DNA from: Fodinibacter sp963811825
GTDB taxonomy: Bacteria; Actinomycetota; Actinomycetes; Actinomycetales; Dermatophilaceae
Assembly (NCBI GenBank): GCA_963811825.1
Contig: CAWESS010000029.1
Span: 62,001-126,000, forward strand
DNA: 64,000 nt
Direction: 5' to 3'
Each line of letters opens with the position of its first letter. The first letter of the stretch is position 1. Below, one piece after another: positions 54,709 through 64,000 of this stretch. A model generated the notes under the pieces. It was not told where the DNA came from. It was given only the letters and a program-made list of their open reading frames with translations, and did no database searches. The position numbers and the translations under genes were made by a program.

Positions 54709-54715
54709 TGCCTCA

Positions 54716-54742
54716 TTGGCACTCGCCCCCGGTGAGTGCCAG
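54716..54742. promoter_or_regulatory. CIRCE operator 2 (HrcA site)
   Basis: TTGGCACTC (54716-54724), 9-bp spacer, GAGTGCCAG (54734-54742). It has two or three changes from consensus and lies at the transcription start. In RNA it can form a stem at the 5' end of the message. Confidence 0.9.
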
Positions 54743-54840
54743 CGCACCCCGGGTCCACCTCGACCCCCGCGACGGCGAAGCGGCCCCGGACGCGCAGTCC
54801 CCGTCCACTTTCGACTCACCCCACAGGGGAGGAGCACACC

Positions 54841-55134
54841 GTGTCGGTTTCCATCAAGCCGCTCGAGGACCGCATCGTCATCAAGAGCCTCGAGGCCGAG
54901 CAGACGACCGCGTCCGGTCTTGTCATCCCGGACACTGCGAAGGAGAAGCCCCAGGAGGGCGAGGTCCTCGCAGTCGGCCCGGGTCGCATCGACGACAAGG
55001 GCAACCGCGTCCCGCTCGACGTCAACGTCGGCGACCGCGTCATCTACAGCAAGTACGGCGGCACCGAGATCAAGCACGGCGGCGAGGAGTTTCTCATCCT
55101 CTCGGCGCGCGACGTTCTCGCCATCGTCGGCTGA
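54841..55134 (+). CDS. groES: Co-chaperonin GroES
   Basis: 97 residues. GroES caps the GroEL barrel. VSIKPLEDRIVIKSLEAEQTTASGLVIPDTAKEKPQEGEV contains the mobile loop (EQTTASGLVIP); GDRVIYSKYGGTEIKHGGEEFLILSARDVLAIV is the rest of the beta barrel. GTG 54841 is preceded by GGGGAGGAG. Controlled by two CIRCE sites, i.e. HrcA repression relieved by heat. groEL follows after 144 bp that hold a strong hairpin. Confidence 0.97.
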   Translation: MSVSIKPLEDRIVIKSLEAEQTTASGLVIPDTAKEKPQEGEVLAVGPGRIDDKGNRVPLDVNVGDRVIYSKYGGTEIKHGGEEFLILSARDVLAIVG

Positions 55135-55154
55135 CGCACCCCGTATGCCGTGAC

Positions 55155-55198
55155 CGCGCCCCGGTGCGCACCCATTCACCGGGTGCCACCGGGGCGCG
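55155..55198. terminator. Long hairpin between groES and groEL
   Basis: Bases 55155-55165 pair with 55188-55198 (11 bp), then with a one-base bulge 66-73 pair with 81-87, loop of seven. In total about 18 pairs with no U-tract. It is probably an RNA-processing or partial termination element that sets the groES/groEL ratio. Confidence 0.55.
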
Positions 55199-55278
55199 TC
55201 CGGTGCAGGTGACCAACAGACCAACCGCCGCGGCGGCGCGAGAGTGCGCGCCCGGCATCCCGAACACGAAGGACAGCA

Positions 55279-56895
<1,617 letters not shown>

Positions 56896-56940
56896 GGCTG
56901 ACCCTCTGCGCGCCGCCTGACGGCGCACCCCGCACGAACC

Positions 56941-56974
56941 GGATGCCGTCCGCTCACCAGAGCGGGCGGCATCC
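56941..56974 (+). terminator. groEL terminator with paired GGATGCCG arms
   Basis: GGATGCCGTCCGCTC (56941-56955), loop ACCA, GAGCGGGCGGCATCC (56960-56974), followed by the T-rich GTCGTTCTTC. The stem has one mismatch (T:G allowed). It uses the over-represented octamer as both arms. Confidence 0.8.
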
Positions 56975-56997
56975 GTCGTTCTTCAGGACCGTGGGGG

Positions 56998-57222
56998 TCA
57001 GGGGGTTGCGGTGACGTGCAGGGTCTCGTCCTCGTAGGTCACGACGTCGCCCGCGCGCACCTGGCGGCCGCGGCGGGTGTCCACCTCGCCGTTGACGGCG
57101 ACCACGCCGCGCTCGATGACCTCACGGGCCATCGCCCCGTCGTCGACGACGCCGGCCAGCTTGAGCAGCTGGCCGAGGCGGATCGTCTCGTCGCGGATCG
57201 GGACGTCGATGGGGGTGCTCAC
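56998..57222 (-). CDS. Small S4-domain RNA-binding protein
   Basis: 74 residues, essentially one S4 domain: IRLGQLLKLAGVVDDGAMAREVIERGVVAVNGEVDTRRGRQVRAGDVVTYED. The KLAG...V.NGE...R.G..V..GD pattern is that of the YbcJ/YaaA-type stand-alone S4 proteins, which bind structured RNA such as rRNA. GTG at 57220-57222 (VSTPIDVPI). It is convergent with groEL after the terminator. Confidence 0.9.
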   Translation of the reverse strand: MSTPIDVPIRDETIRLGQLLKLAGVVDDGAMAREVIERGVVAVNGEVDTRRGRQVRAGDVVTYEDETLHVTATP

Positions 57223-57347
57223 CGGCCCAACGGTACGCGGGGCGTCGCCCGGGCCGCAGACCCCCGCCCACCGAGACCGTGGTCTCCGAACGGGTGACTC
57301 CCCTGCGGCCCGGGACGTGCTCCTCGCCCCCGGGTTCCTGGCGTCCG

Positions 57348-57638
57348 TCAGGACGCGATGTGACGCGCTCGTGAGTAGTAGGACTCGCGCTCGTCCTCGG
57401 TGAGCCCACCCCACACGCCGTACGGCTCACGCACGGTCAGCGCGTGGCTGCGGCAGGCCTCGATCACCGGGCAGTCCAGGCAGACCTCCTTGGCGGCCCC
57501 TGCCCGGATGCGGCGCTTCGTGCCGCGCTCGCCCTCCGGGTGGAAGAACACCTCGGGACCGACGCGACGGCAGGACCCCTCGAGCTGCCAGTCCCACAGG
57601 TCGGCAACGGGTCCCGGAAGTCGGGTGGTCTCCGACAT
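57348..57638 (-). CDS. WhiB-family Fe-S regulator (WhiD/WhiB3 type)
   Basis: 96 residues. Four conserved Cys (GSCRR, then VCLDCPVIEAC) bind a 4Fe-4S cluster; the GVWGG turn (REPYGVWGGLTEDERE) follows, and a basic end. LPGPVADLWDWQLEGSC and FFHPEGERG place it in the WhiD (Streptomyces)/WhiB3 (Mycobacterium) branch, which senses redox or NO and works with the primary sigma factor. GGAGGT lies 4 nt before ATG 57636-57638, deciding the start over an upstream ATG. In M. tuberculosis whiB3 also flanks groEL1. Confidence 0.93.
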   Translation of the reverse strand: MSETTRLPGPVADLWDWQLEGSCRRVGPEVFFHPEGERGTKRRIRAGAAKEVCLDCPVIEACRSHALTVREPYGVWGGLTEDERESYYSRARHIAS

Positions 57639-57800
57639 GCGTACCTCCATACGTGCTGAGCCACTTCCCCGAGCGGCAGGAAACATCACGCTAGAAGCAC
57701 CTTGGGAAAGGGTGGGTATGCCCTTGGTAAGGAGTTGGTCAAGACGCGTGTGGATGTGGTACAGGGGTCAACAAGCCTGCAGGACAGCGTCGTTCAGCCC

Positions 57801-58449
57801 TCAACCAGCGCGGTGCGCGTCGAGGTAGCGCAGCACGGCGAGCACCCGGCGATGGTCCTGCGGCGTGGCCTCGGTGAGACCGAGCTTGCCGAGGATGCGG
57901 GCCACGTGGGTCTCGACGGTGCGCTCCGCGACGACCAGGCGCGAGGCGATCCCGGCATTGGTCAACCCCTCGGCCATCAGGGCGAGTACCTCCAGCTCGC
58001 GAGGGGTGAGTGACGCGAGCGCCGGGCTGCCGCCCACCATGAGGCGGGCGACGACCTCGGGGTCGAGGGCCGACCCTCCCGCCGCGACCCGCTCGAGGGC
58101 GTCGAGGAACTGGCTGACGTCCAGCACCCGGTCCTTGAGCAGGTAGCCGAAGTGCCCGGCGGCCACGAGGTCGACCGACAGGCGTGACTCCACGTGCTGG
58201 GAGAGCAGCAGCACGCCCGTGTCCAGGGCGCTCGCGACGCACCTGCGCGGCGACCCGGGCACCGTCGTCGGCGTGGTCGGGCGGCATCCGCACGTCGAGG
58301 ATCGCGACGTCCGGGTCGTGGTCGAGCACGGCGGCCAGGGCAGTCGGCGCGTCGGGGGCGTCGGCCACGACGTCGTGACCGACCTCGGTGAGCAGCGACC
58401 GCAGCCCGGCGCGGAACAGGGCGGAGTCCTCACCGATCACGATGCGCAC
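57801..58449 (-). CDS. NarL/LuxR-type response regulator (one frameshift)
   Basis: About 215 residues. Receiver domain: acidic pocket IVIGEDSALFRAGLRSLL, phosphorylated Asp in DPDVAILDVRMPP, then GHFGYLLKDRV with the conserved Lys. The C-terminal LuxR HTH is intact: LTPRELEVLALMAEGLTNAGIASRLVVAERTVETHVARILGKLGL. One extra base near 58230 separates the halves; skipping it gives QVRREALDTGVLLLSQHVE. The GTG start at 58447-58449 overlaps the kinase 3' end by 13 bp, so the pair is translationally coupled. Confidence 0.85.
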
Positions 58450-60406
58450 GGGATGACCGCCTCGATCGAGGTGCCGGCGTGCGGGTCGGACCTGCACGGT
58501 GAGGCGCCCACCGAGGGCGTCGACCCGGTCGCGCAGCATCGCCAGCCCCGAGCCGGGTGCGATGCGGGCCCCGCCCCGACCGTCGTCCCGCACGGCCACG
58601 TGCACCGCGGCCGCCTCCTGTCGGACGTCGACGGCCACCCGCGACGCAGCCGCGTGCTTGACGGCGTTGGCCACGCCCTCGCTCGCGACGTAGTACGCCG
58701 TGAGGCTCACGTGCTCGGGGAGGTCGTCCGCGGCGTACGTCACGTCCAGGGGGAGGGCGCTCGAGCGGGTGAGGCTCTCCAACGCGGGCGCGAGGCCGTC
58801 GTCGAGGCAGCTCGGCCGCAGGCCGTGCGCGATCTGGCGCAGCTCACTCACCGCGAGGCCGAGCTCGCTCGACGGCGCCGTCGACGAGCTGGTCGAGGTC
58901 GACACCCTCGCCGGTGCCCGCCCGGTGCTGCGCGACCCGCAGGCGCATCCCGAGGGAGACCAGCCGCTGCTGCGCGCCGTCGTGCAGGTCCATCTCGAGC
59001 CGTCGTCGCTCCTCGTAGCCGGCCTGCAGCAGCCGTCGGCGGCTGGCCTCGACCTCGGTCAACGCCTGGGAGAGCTCCCCACGCAGCCGCACCGACTCGG
59101 CGAGCAGAGCGGCTTCGCGGGCCACCTCCTCGGGGATGCCGGCGCTCCCGTCCCCGGGACGGATCACCCCGACGACGTGGCCGGCGAGGCTGATCGGGGC
59201 GCCGGCGTCCGCGGGCACCTGCTGTCCGTCGACGTCGACGAAGGCGGCGCTGCCCGGTCGGCGGTAGCCCACCCGCAGCCCGGGGTCGCGCAGCGCGCCG
59301 CGCAGCACCTGCTCGAGGCGCTCGGGCTCGTCGTCGCCCGCGTGGACGGCCGCGACGAACTGGCGCACCGCCGCGACCCCTCTGGCGCGTCGCGGGTGCA
59401 ACCGCTTGCCGAGGACCTCGAGCAACAGGGAGCGGGCGGGGAGGAGGTGCGATCATGACGACGACGGTCGACGAGCACCGCTGCGGTGGTCGAGTCGCCG
59501 CCCGAGGGCGCGTCCGAGCACCGCCGAGAGCACGGCATACGCCGCGACCACACCGAACACCAGGGTCGAGTACGCGGCCGTCGCCACGAGCGCCTTGTCG
59601 ACGTCGTAGAGGTCGTGGCGGAGCATCGCGACGAGGGTCGCTGCGGGGATCGCGACGTTCATCGCCACGAGTCCCCCGAGGGCGACGATCGGGGTGCCGG
59701 TGAGCAGGAACCCCGCCCAGCACAGCAGGATCGTCGCCGGCACGGTGAGGCAGGCGAGGAACATCCACCGCAGGCGCTCCCTGTCGAGGGCCGTCGTCGC
59801 CGCACGGTAGCGGCGCCGGGTCGACAGGGCCGCGGCCACGAGGCAGGCGTAGAACGCGATGAGCACGGGGATCGTGGCGTACCCGATCCAGTGGGTGCCG
59901 AAGGGGCGCGGCCAGTCGGCCAGCGGTGGTGCGAGCGGGCCGGGTGCCACCGCGAGCAGGACGTTGAAGGCGACGACGAGCACGGGGAGGGCGATGGCCG
60001 TGCGTCGCGCCAGGGCGTCGACCGGGTGACCGTCGGGGAAGAGCAGCAGCACCATCGCGAACGGCAGGAACCAGCCCATCCAGATGCCCTGGGTGAGGTT
60101 GAGCAGCTCGGCGCTGGCCACGAGGTCGCTCGGGGGAGCGGCCAGGGCCTCGGCCCACGTCCCGTGCGCCATCTGCAGCACGATGTTCGTGCCGGCGGCG
60201 GTGAGCCAGGTGCCGACCCAGTTCGTCGGGTCGTGCCGGGTCGCGAGGTGGCCCGCGGCGAAGGGCACGGCCGAGCACAGCACCACCCCGCCGACCAGCC
60301 ACGCGCCCGCCGGGTCGCCCTTGTCCCGAACCGCGATGACGGCGAGGACGAGGAGCACGCCCGACGCGGCCCACAGGAGGTGGGTGACGCGCCTCGGCCA
60401 GGTCAT
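58437..60406 (-). CDS. Membrane histidine kinase, HisKA_3 type (five frameshifts)
   Basis: About 654 residues after correction. An N-terminal membrane domain of about eight helices (60406 down to about 59,500; e.g. HLLWAASGVLLVLAVIAV, GIWMGWFLPFAMVLLLFP) is followed by a GAF-like region, the HisKA_3 H-box ERRRLEMDLHDGAQQRLVSLG and an HATPase (ASEGVANAVKHAAAS N-box, DDGRGG and GSGLAMLRDRVDALGG G-boxes). Extra bases: near 59497, 59469 and 59447 (within one membrane helix, rejoining as DSTTAAVLV-TVVVMIA-LLPARSLLLEVLG), 58867, and GGG 58483-58485. As printed, a TGA at 59453-59455 would split membrane and kinase parts, so annotation pipelines may call separate genes. Confidence 0.8.
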
Positions 60407-60413
60407 GCCGATC

Positions 60414-60419
60414 AGGCTA
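60414..60419 (-). promoter_or_regulatory. -10 box for leaderless histidine kinase gene
   Basis: On the minus strand TAGCCT ends 7 nt before the ATG at 60404-60406. No Shine-Dalgarno sequence. Confidence 0.45.
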
Positions 60420-60549
60420 GGGCGGGGGTGCCCGCCTCGTCATCCGTGCCACTACGCACGTCAGGTGCAGTGCTCGCGCCGATGACGGGCCGTCCCGGTC
60501 GACGCGACGGTTGGGGGGTGCCGACCACCCCCGACCCGAGGAGCACACG

Positions 60550-61284
60550 ATGACCACCACCGAGCAGACCACGACGACGGCCGCGAACGTCCCGTCGACC
60601 ACTCCGACGCGCGACATGCGACGGACCTGGCGCCGCCTGGCCGCCGCCTCGCTCGTCCTCGGCCCCCTCGGAGTGACCGTGATCCGGGCCGTCATGCCGT
60701 ACTGGACCAACGACACGACGGCCGAGATGGTCGCGGGCATGGCAGCATCGCCCGGTCGGGCGGCGGCGATGTCCTGGATCGCCCTGCTCGTGACGCCGTT
60801 CCTCATGCTCAGCGCGCTGGCGATGGGGTTCGTCGCGAGGCGCCGGGCCCCGGTGATCGCCACGTGGGGGGCCGCGGTCCTCTTCGGCGCCTACGCCCTC
60901 GGCAGCGCCGTCGGTGCTCCCGACATCCTCGTGGAAGCGCTGCTGGCCCGCGGCGACGACCAGGCGTCGGTGGCCGCGGATGCGACCCTGCTCATGGATG
61001 CCCCGGCCATGCTCGCCGGGGCCCTGACCTTCGTCGTCGGCCACCTCGTCGGCATGGTGCTCGTCGCCATCGCCGTCGTCCGGGCCCGAGTCGTGGCCTG
61101 GTGGGTGGGCGCGCTCATCGCCGTCGCCCAGCCGATCCACGTCGTCTCCGCGGTGGTCGTCCCCAACCGGCTGCTCGACGTCGTCCTCGGCTGGGGCGCC
61201 ACGACCGTCGGGTACGCGATCGTGGCGTTCGCCGTGCTGCGCACGAGCGACGACGAGTGGGACCTCCCGCCCGCCACGCGCTGA
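60550..61284 (+). CDS. Multi-pass membrane protein of unknown function
   Basis: 244 residues. A polar Thr-rich N-terminus (TTTEQTTTTAANVPSTTP) then six helices: LAAASLVLGPLGVTVIRAVM, MSWIALLVTPFLMLSALAMGFV, VIATWGAAVLFGAYALGSAV, AGALTFVVGHLVGMVLVAIAVV, VVAWWVGALIAVAQPIHVVSAVVV and TTVGYAIVAFAVLR. Not recognised beyond a general actinobacterial membrane family. GAGGAG precedes ATG 60550. It is divergent from the kinase-regulator pair, so it is a plausible target of that system. Confidence 0.75.
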   Translation: MTTTEQTTTTAANVPSTTPTRDMRRTWRRLAAASLVLGPLGVTVIRAVMPYWTNDTTAEMVAGMAASPGRAAAMSWIALLVTPFLMLSALAMGFVARRRAPVIATWGAAVLFGAYALGSAVGAPDILVEALLARGDDQASVAADATLLMDAPAMLAGALTFVVGHLVGMVLVAIAVVRARVVAWWVGALIAVAQPIHVVSAVVVPNRLLDVVLGWGATTVGYAIVAFAVLRTSDDEWDLPPATR

Positions 61285-61295
61285 CCACGGCCGTC

Positions 61296-61335
61296 ACGGG
61301 CTGCGGCAGGGGCCCCCTGCCGCAGCCCGTAGAAT
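61296..61335 (+). promoter_or_regulatory. 17-bp inverted repeat abutting the guaB -10 box
   Basis: ACGGGCTGCGGCAGGGG (61296-61312) and its exact complement at 61314-61330 flank one C. The right arm ends on the first T of TAGAAT (61330-61335), which ends 6 nt before the guaB ATG. It may be the terminator of the upstream gene, or an operator over the guaB -35 region, or both. Confidence 0.65.
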
Positions 61336-61341
61336 CGTGCA

Positions 61342-62901
61342 ATGAGCCTCGGACTCGACGAGATCGACACCACCCTCGACCGCGACCTGCCCCGCGCAGC
61401 GCCGCACTCACCCTTCGCCGAGCTCGGCCTCACGTACGACGACGTCCTGCTCCAGCCGGGCGAGACCGACGTCATCCCCAGCGAGGTCGACACCACCGCC
61501 CGCCTCACCCGCGAGATCTCCATCAGCGTGCCCCTCATCTCGGCCGCGATGGACACCGTGACCGAGGCGCGCATGGCGATCGCGATGGCCCGCCACGGCG
61601 GCCTCGGCGTCCTGCACCGCAACCTCTCGATCGAGGACCAGGCCTACCAGGTCGACCTCGTCAAGCGCACGCAGACCGGCATGATCTCCAACCCCGTGAC
61701 GATCGGCCCCGACGCCACCCTCGAGGAGCTCGACGAGATCTGCGGTCGCTACCGCGTCTCCGGCCTGCCGGTCATCGACGAGGGCGAGCACCTGCTCGGC
61801 ATCGTCACCAACCGCGACCTGCGCTTCACCCCCGTGGCCGAGTGGGGCGACACGCTCGTGCGCGACGTCATGACCCCCATGCCGCTCATCACGGGGCACG
61901 TGGGCATCAGCCACGACGAGGCCACCCTCCTGCTGCGCCAGCACAAGCGCGAGCGCCTGCCGATCATCGACGGCCAGGGGCGCCTGCACGGGCTCATCAC
62001 CGTCAAGGACTTCGTGAAGTCCGAGCAGTTCCCCAACGCCAGCAAGGACGCCGACGGCCGCCTCCTCGTGGGCGCTGCGGTCGGCTACTTCGGCGAGGCC
62101 TGGCAGCGCGCCACGACCCTCGTGGATGCCGGGGTCGACGTCCTCGTCGTCGACACCGCCCACGGCCACGCGCGCCTGCTCCTGGAGATGATCGAGCGCG
62201 TCAAGCGTGACCCCGCGACCCGTCACGTCCAGGTGATCGGCGGCAACGTCGCCACCCGCGCGGGGGCCCAGGCCCTCGTCGACGCCGGCGCCGATGCCGT
62301 GAAGGTCGGGGTCGGGCCCGGCTCCATCTGCACCACCCGCGTCGTCGCCGGCGTCGGGGTCCCGCAGGTCACCGCCATCTACCAGGCCTCGCTCGCGTGT
62401 GCGCCGGCCGGCGTCCCGGTCATCGGCGACGGCGGCCTGCAGTACTCGGGTGACATCGCCAAGGCCCTCGTCGCCGGGGCCGACACCGTCATGGTCGGCT
62501 CGCTCCTGGCCGGCTGCGAGGAGTCGCCGGGCGAGCTGGTGTTCATCAACGGCAAGCAGTTCAAGGCCTACCGCGGCATGGGTTCGCTGGGCGCGATGTC
62601 CTCACGCGGCAAGAAGTCGTACTCCAAGGACCGCTACTTCCAGGCCGATGTCACCTCCGACGACAAGATCGTCCCCGAGGGCATCGAGGGCCAGGTGGCC
62701 TACCGCGGTCCCGTCGGGGCCGTCGCGCACCAGCTGATCGGGGGCCTGCACCAGTCGATGTTCTACGTCGGGGCGCGCACCGTGCCCGAGCTGAAGGCCC
62801 GGGGTCGCTTCATCCGCATCACGCCCGCCGGCCTGCGCGAGTCGCACCCGCACGACATCACCGGCATCGTCGAGGCACCCAACTACTCCCAGGGGGGCTG
62901 A
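61342..62901 (+). CDS. guaB: Inosine-5'-monophosphate dehydrogenase
   Basis: 519 residues. Oxidises IMP to XMP with NAD+, the rate-limiting step of GTP synthesis. TIM barrel with the catalytic Cys in VGPGSICTTRVVAGVGVPQ; FAELGLTYDDVLLQPGET and SAAMDTVTEARMAIAMARHGG at the N-terminus; two CBS motifs between about 115 and 235 (YRVSGLPVIDEGEHLLGIVTNRD; RERLPIIDGQGRLHGLITVKD); flap region MGSLGAMSSRGKKSYSKDRYFQ. Standard bacterial form. ATG 61342 is at the predicted transcription start. Equivalent to M. tuberculosis guaB2, which is in the same neighbourhood as groEL1 and whiB3. Confidence 0.97.
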   Translation: MSLGLDEIDTTLDRDLPRAAPHSPFAELGLTYDDVLLQPGETDVIPSEVDTTARLTREISISVPLISAAMDTVTEARMAIAMARHGGLGVLHRNLSIEDQAYQVDLVKRTQTGMISNPVTIGPDATLEELDEICGRYRVSGLPVIDEGEHLLGIVTNRDLRFTPVAEWGDTLVRDVMTPMPLITGHVGISHDEATLLLRQHKRERLPIIDGQGRLHGLITVKDFVKSEQFPNASKDADGRLLVGAAVGYFGEAWQRATTLVDAGVDVLVVDTAHGHARLLLEMIERVKRDPATRHVQVIGGNVATRAGAQALVDAGADAVKVGVGPGSICTTRVVAGVGVPQVTAIYQASLACAPAGVPVIGDGGLQYSGDIAKALVAGADTVMVGSLLAGCEESPGELVFINGKQFKAYRGMGSLGAMSSRGKKSYSKDRYFQADVTSDDKIVPEGIEGQVAYRGPVGAVAHQLIGGLHQSMFYVGARTVPELKARGRFIRITPAGLRESHPHDITGIVEAPNYSQGG

Positions 62902-62917
62902 CCCGCAGGGTCACGCC

Positions 62918-63556
62918 TCAGCGGATCGCAGCCGAGAGCATGCGCTCGAAGTGCTCCGCGTACTCCTCGAACGTCCAGCCGCCGTCGTGCACGAGTCGCC
63001 GGTAGGGGATCGGGTCCATCAGGGCCGCAACCACCTCCGTCGCCCGCTCCCGGCTGAGGCCGGGCCGTAGGCCCCCGAGCTCGGCCAGCAGGTCGACCAG
63101 GGCCCGGGCGCCCCCGTGGCGGTTGTCCTCCGACCGGGCGTTGAGGGCGGCGACGTCTGGGTCTGCATCCGCCGCAATCTGCAGCACCGGGTACAACGGG
63201 GCCAGCCGGGCGCTGATGGCGGCGTCGAAGCGTGCCCACCGGGCGACCAGGGCGTCAGGGTCGGTCTCGGCCATGAGCGCCTTCACCTCGGGGCGATCTG
63301 CCATGGGCACGGGCTCGTCATCGCCGACGAGCGCCCAGTCCCAGGCGAGCTTCAGCAGCGCGGGCTTGCCTCCCACGGCATTGAAGACGGTCTTGCGGCT
63401 CACCCCGGCACGCTCGGCGATCGCGTCGACCGTGGTCGCCGCGTACCCCTGCTCCACGAAGAGCTCGCTGCCCGCTGTGACGATGCGCCGACGGGTCTCG
63501 CGCGCCTGCTCGTCGCGCAGCCCGGAGCGGTAGGTGCGCTTGGGTGTCTCGGGCAT
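62918..63556 (-). CDS. TetR-family transcriptional regulator
   Basis: 212 residues. The N-terminal HTH is clear: ARETRRRIVTAGSELFVEQGYAATTVDAIAERAGVSRKTVFNAVGGKPALLKLAWDWAL. The ligand domain (about 75-200) has the usual low conservation; FEEYAEHFERMLSAAIR ends it. It is divergent from a flavoprotein gene across 75 bp that contain small palindromes, the usual local-repressor arrangement. Start ATG at 63554-63556. Confidence 0.92.
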   Translation of the reverse strand: MPETPKRTYRSGLRDEQARETRRRIVTAGSELFVEQGYAATTVDAIAERAGVSRKTVFNAVGGKPALLKLAWDWALVGDDEPVPMADRPEVKALMAETDPDALVARWARFDAAISARLAPLYPVLQIAADADPDVAALNARSEDNRHGGARALVDLLAELGGLRPGLSRERATEVVAALMDPIPYRRLVHDGGWTFEEYAEHFERMLSAAIR

Positions 63557-63599
63557 CTTGACTCCGCCGAATATTGAGGTGACTATTGATGTAGTGAAA

Positions 63600-63612
63600 A
63601 CACTGACAGTGT
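63600..63612. promoter_or_regulatory. Candidate TetR operator
   Basis: ACACTG-A-CAGTGT is a perfect palindrome around one base in an AT-rich intergenic stretch. It overlaps a possible promoter of the flavoprotein gene, TTGATG (63586-63591) with GTGTAT (63609-63614), 17 bp apart. Confidence 0.5.
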
Positions 63613-63631
63613 ATCGGAAAGAGATGGCGTC

Positions 63632-64000
63632 ATGGACATTCTGGTCATCGGGTCAGGGCCCACCGGACTCACCGTGGGGGCAACCCTCGCCCGCCGCGGA
63701 CACCGCGTCACCGCGGTCGACCGTGATCGAGGCCCGCGCGCAGCGGGTGACTGGCGGAGAAGGGGGGTGATGCAGTTCGCCCACGCCCACAACTTCCGAC
63801 CTCAGGTGAGCTGGCTGCTGCAGGCGCAGTGGCCCGAAGCATTCCGGCGCGTGGTGTTCCCTCGGCCCGGAGCCGGTCGACCTCGGGCCACTCGACCTGA
63901 CGCTGGCCCGGTGGTCGTGCACTCCCGCCGAGTCACCTACGAGCGAGCGCTGCGCACTGCCGCCGCGGACGTCCCGGGACTCACGCTTCGCGTCGGGCAC
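63632..64000 (+). CDS. FAD-dependent oxidoreductase, N-terminal part
   Basis: The first 123 codons before the window ends. The Rossmann FAD-binding motif is MDILVIGSGPTGLTVGATLARRG (GxGxxG) with the ribose-binding acidic residue in VTAVDRDRG; GVMQFAHAHNFRPQVSWLL and RVTYERALRTAAADVPGLTLRVGH fit flavin monooxygenases of the PHBH/epoxidase type. The stretch about 63,845-63,905 reads poorly (FPRPGAGRPRATRPDAG); the next frame gives LGPEPVDLGPLDLTL, so indels may exist here as well. It is probably repressed by the divergent TetR protein. Confidence 0.8.
   Translation, partial: MDILVIGSGPTGLTVGATLARRGHRVTAVDRDRGPRAAGDWRRRGVMQFAHAHNFRPQVSWLLQAQWPEAFRRVVFPRPGAGRPRATRPDAGPVVVHSRRVTYERALRTAAADVPGLTLRVGH

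Overview
The window is a GC-rich (about 70 percent by eye) bacterial chromosome segment that looks like an actinomycete of the order Micrococcales, probably near Intrasporangiaceae/Dermatophilaceae. That placement is an inference from codon use, the mycothiol S-conjugate amidase, a WhiB-family regulator, the leaderless TANNNT promoters, the DUF501/DUF4307 genes and gene order. It is almost entirely housekeeping DNA. I see no insertion sequence, prophage, CRISPR array or rRNA operon, and no gap above 300 bases lacks a gene.

First half (about 1-36,200). An EamA transporter tail leads into rplY, pth, mfd, a SurA-like lipoprotein, mazG, a pseudouridine-catabolism pair (HTH-PfkB kinase plus psuG), eno, a FtsB/DivIC protein, a DUF501 gene, ppx and a tRNA-Leu(UAA). 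Next come a Bax-inhibitor-like membrane protein, a thiolase, RidA, an SGNH esterase and two methyltransferases. Sulfur metabolism follows: cbs, msrA, and metB linked to a MutL-like ATPase and a PLP enzyme, with fadH between cbs and msrA. Then come a DrrAB-type ABC exporter, a PhzF protein, greA, mca, a hemolysin III protein, a short prenyl synthase, a PIN-PhoH protein and a secreted lytic transglycosylase. From memory this order parallels Mycobacterium tuberculosis Rv1014c-Rv1095.

Second half (about 37,000-64,000). coaA diverges from a long co-directional run: glmS, acpS, nnr, alr, an alpha/beta hydrolase, tsaE, tsaB, rimI, tsaD. An 8-kb accessory stretch follows: small proteins, ASCH, SRPBCC, a macrolide-type glycosyltransferase, a GH3 lipoprotein, a nucleoside hydrolase, ribokinase and a THUMP-like methyltransferase. 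Then come groES-groEL under two CIRCE operators, an S4 protein, whiB (WhiD/WhiB3 type), a LuxR-type two-component pair, guaB, and a TetR regulator divergent from a flavoprotein that runs off the window. Apart from the accessory part this resembles the M. tuberculosis Rv3411c-Rv3436c neighbourhood.

Three features stand out. (1) At least 15 otherwise intact genes are broken by single-base shifts, about 26 in all, and every one has the sign of one extra base. They cluster (six in the Bax-inhibitor gene, five in the histidine kinase), which most simply means insertion errors in the assembly. (2) The octamer GGATGCCG (or CGGCATCC) occurs about 95 times by hand count, far above base-composition expectation, in several reading frames and in hairpin arms. 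(3) Several intergenic dyads look like undescribed operators or repeats: a 64-bp nested dyad upstream of the pseudouridine kinase gene, a 34-bp palindrome upstream of the thiolase gene, and a twofold hairpin repeat after cbs.
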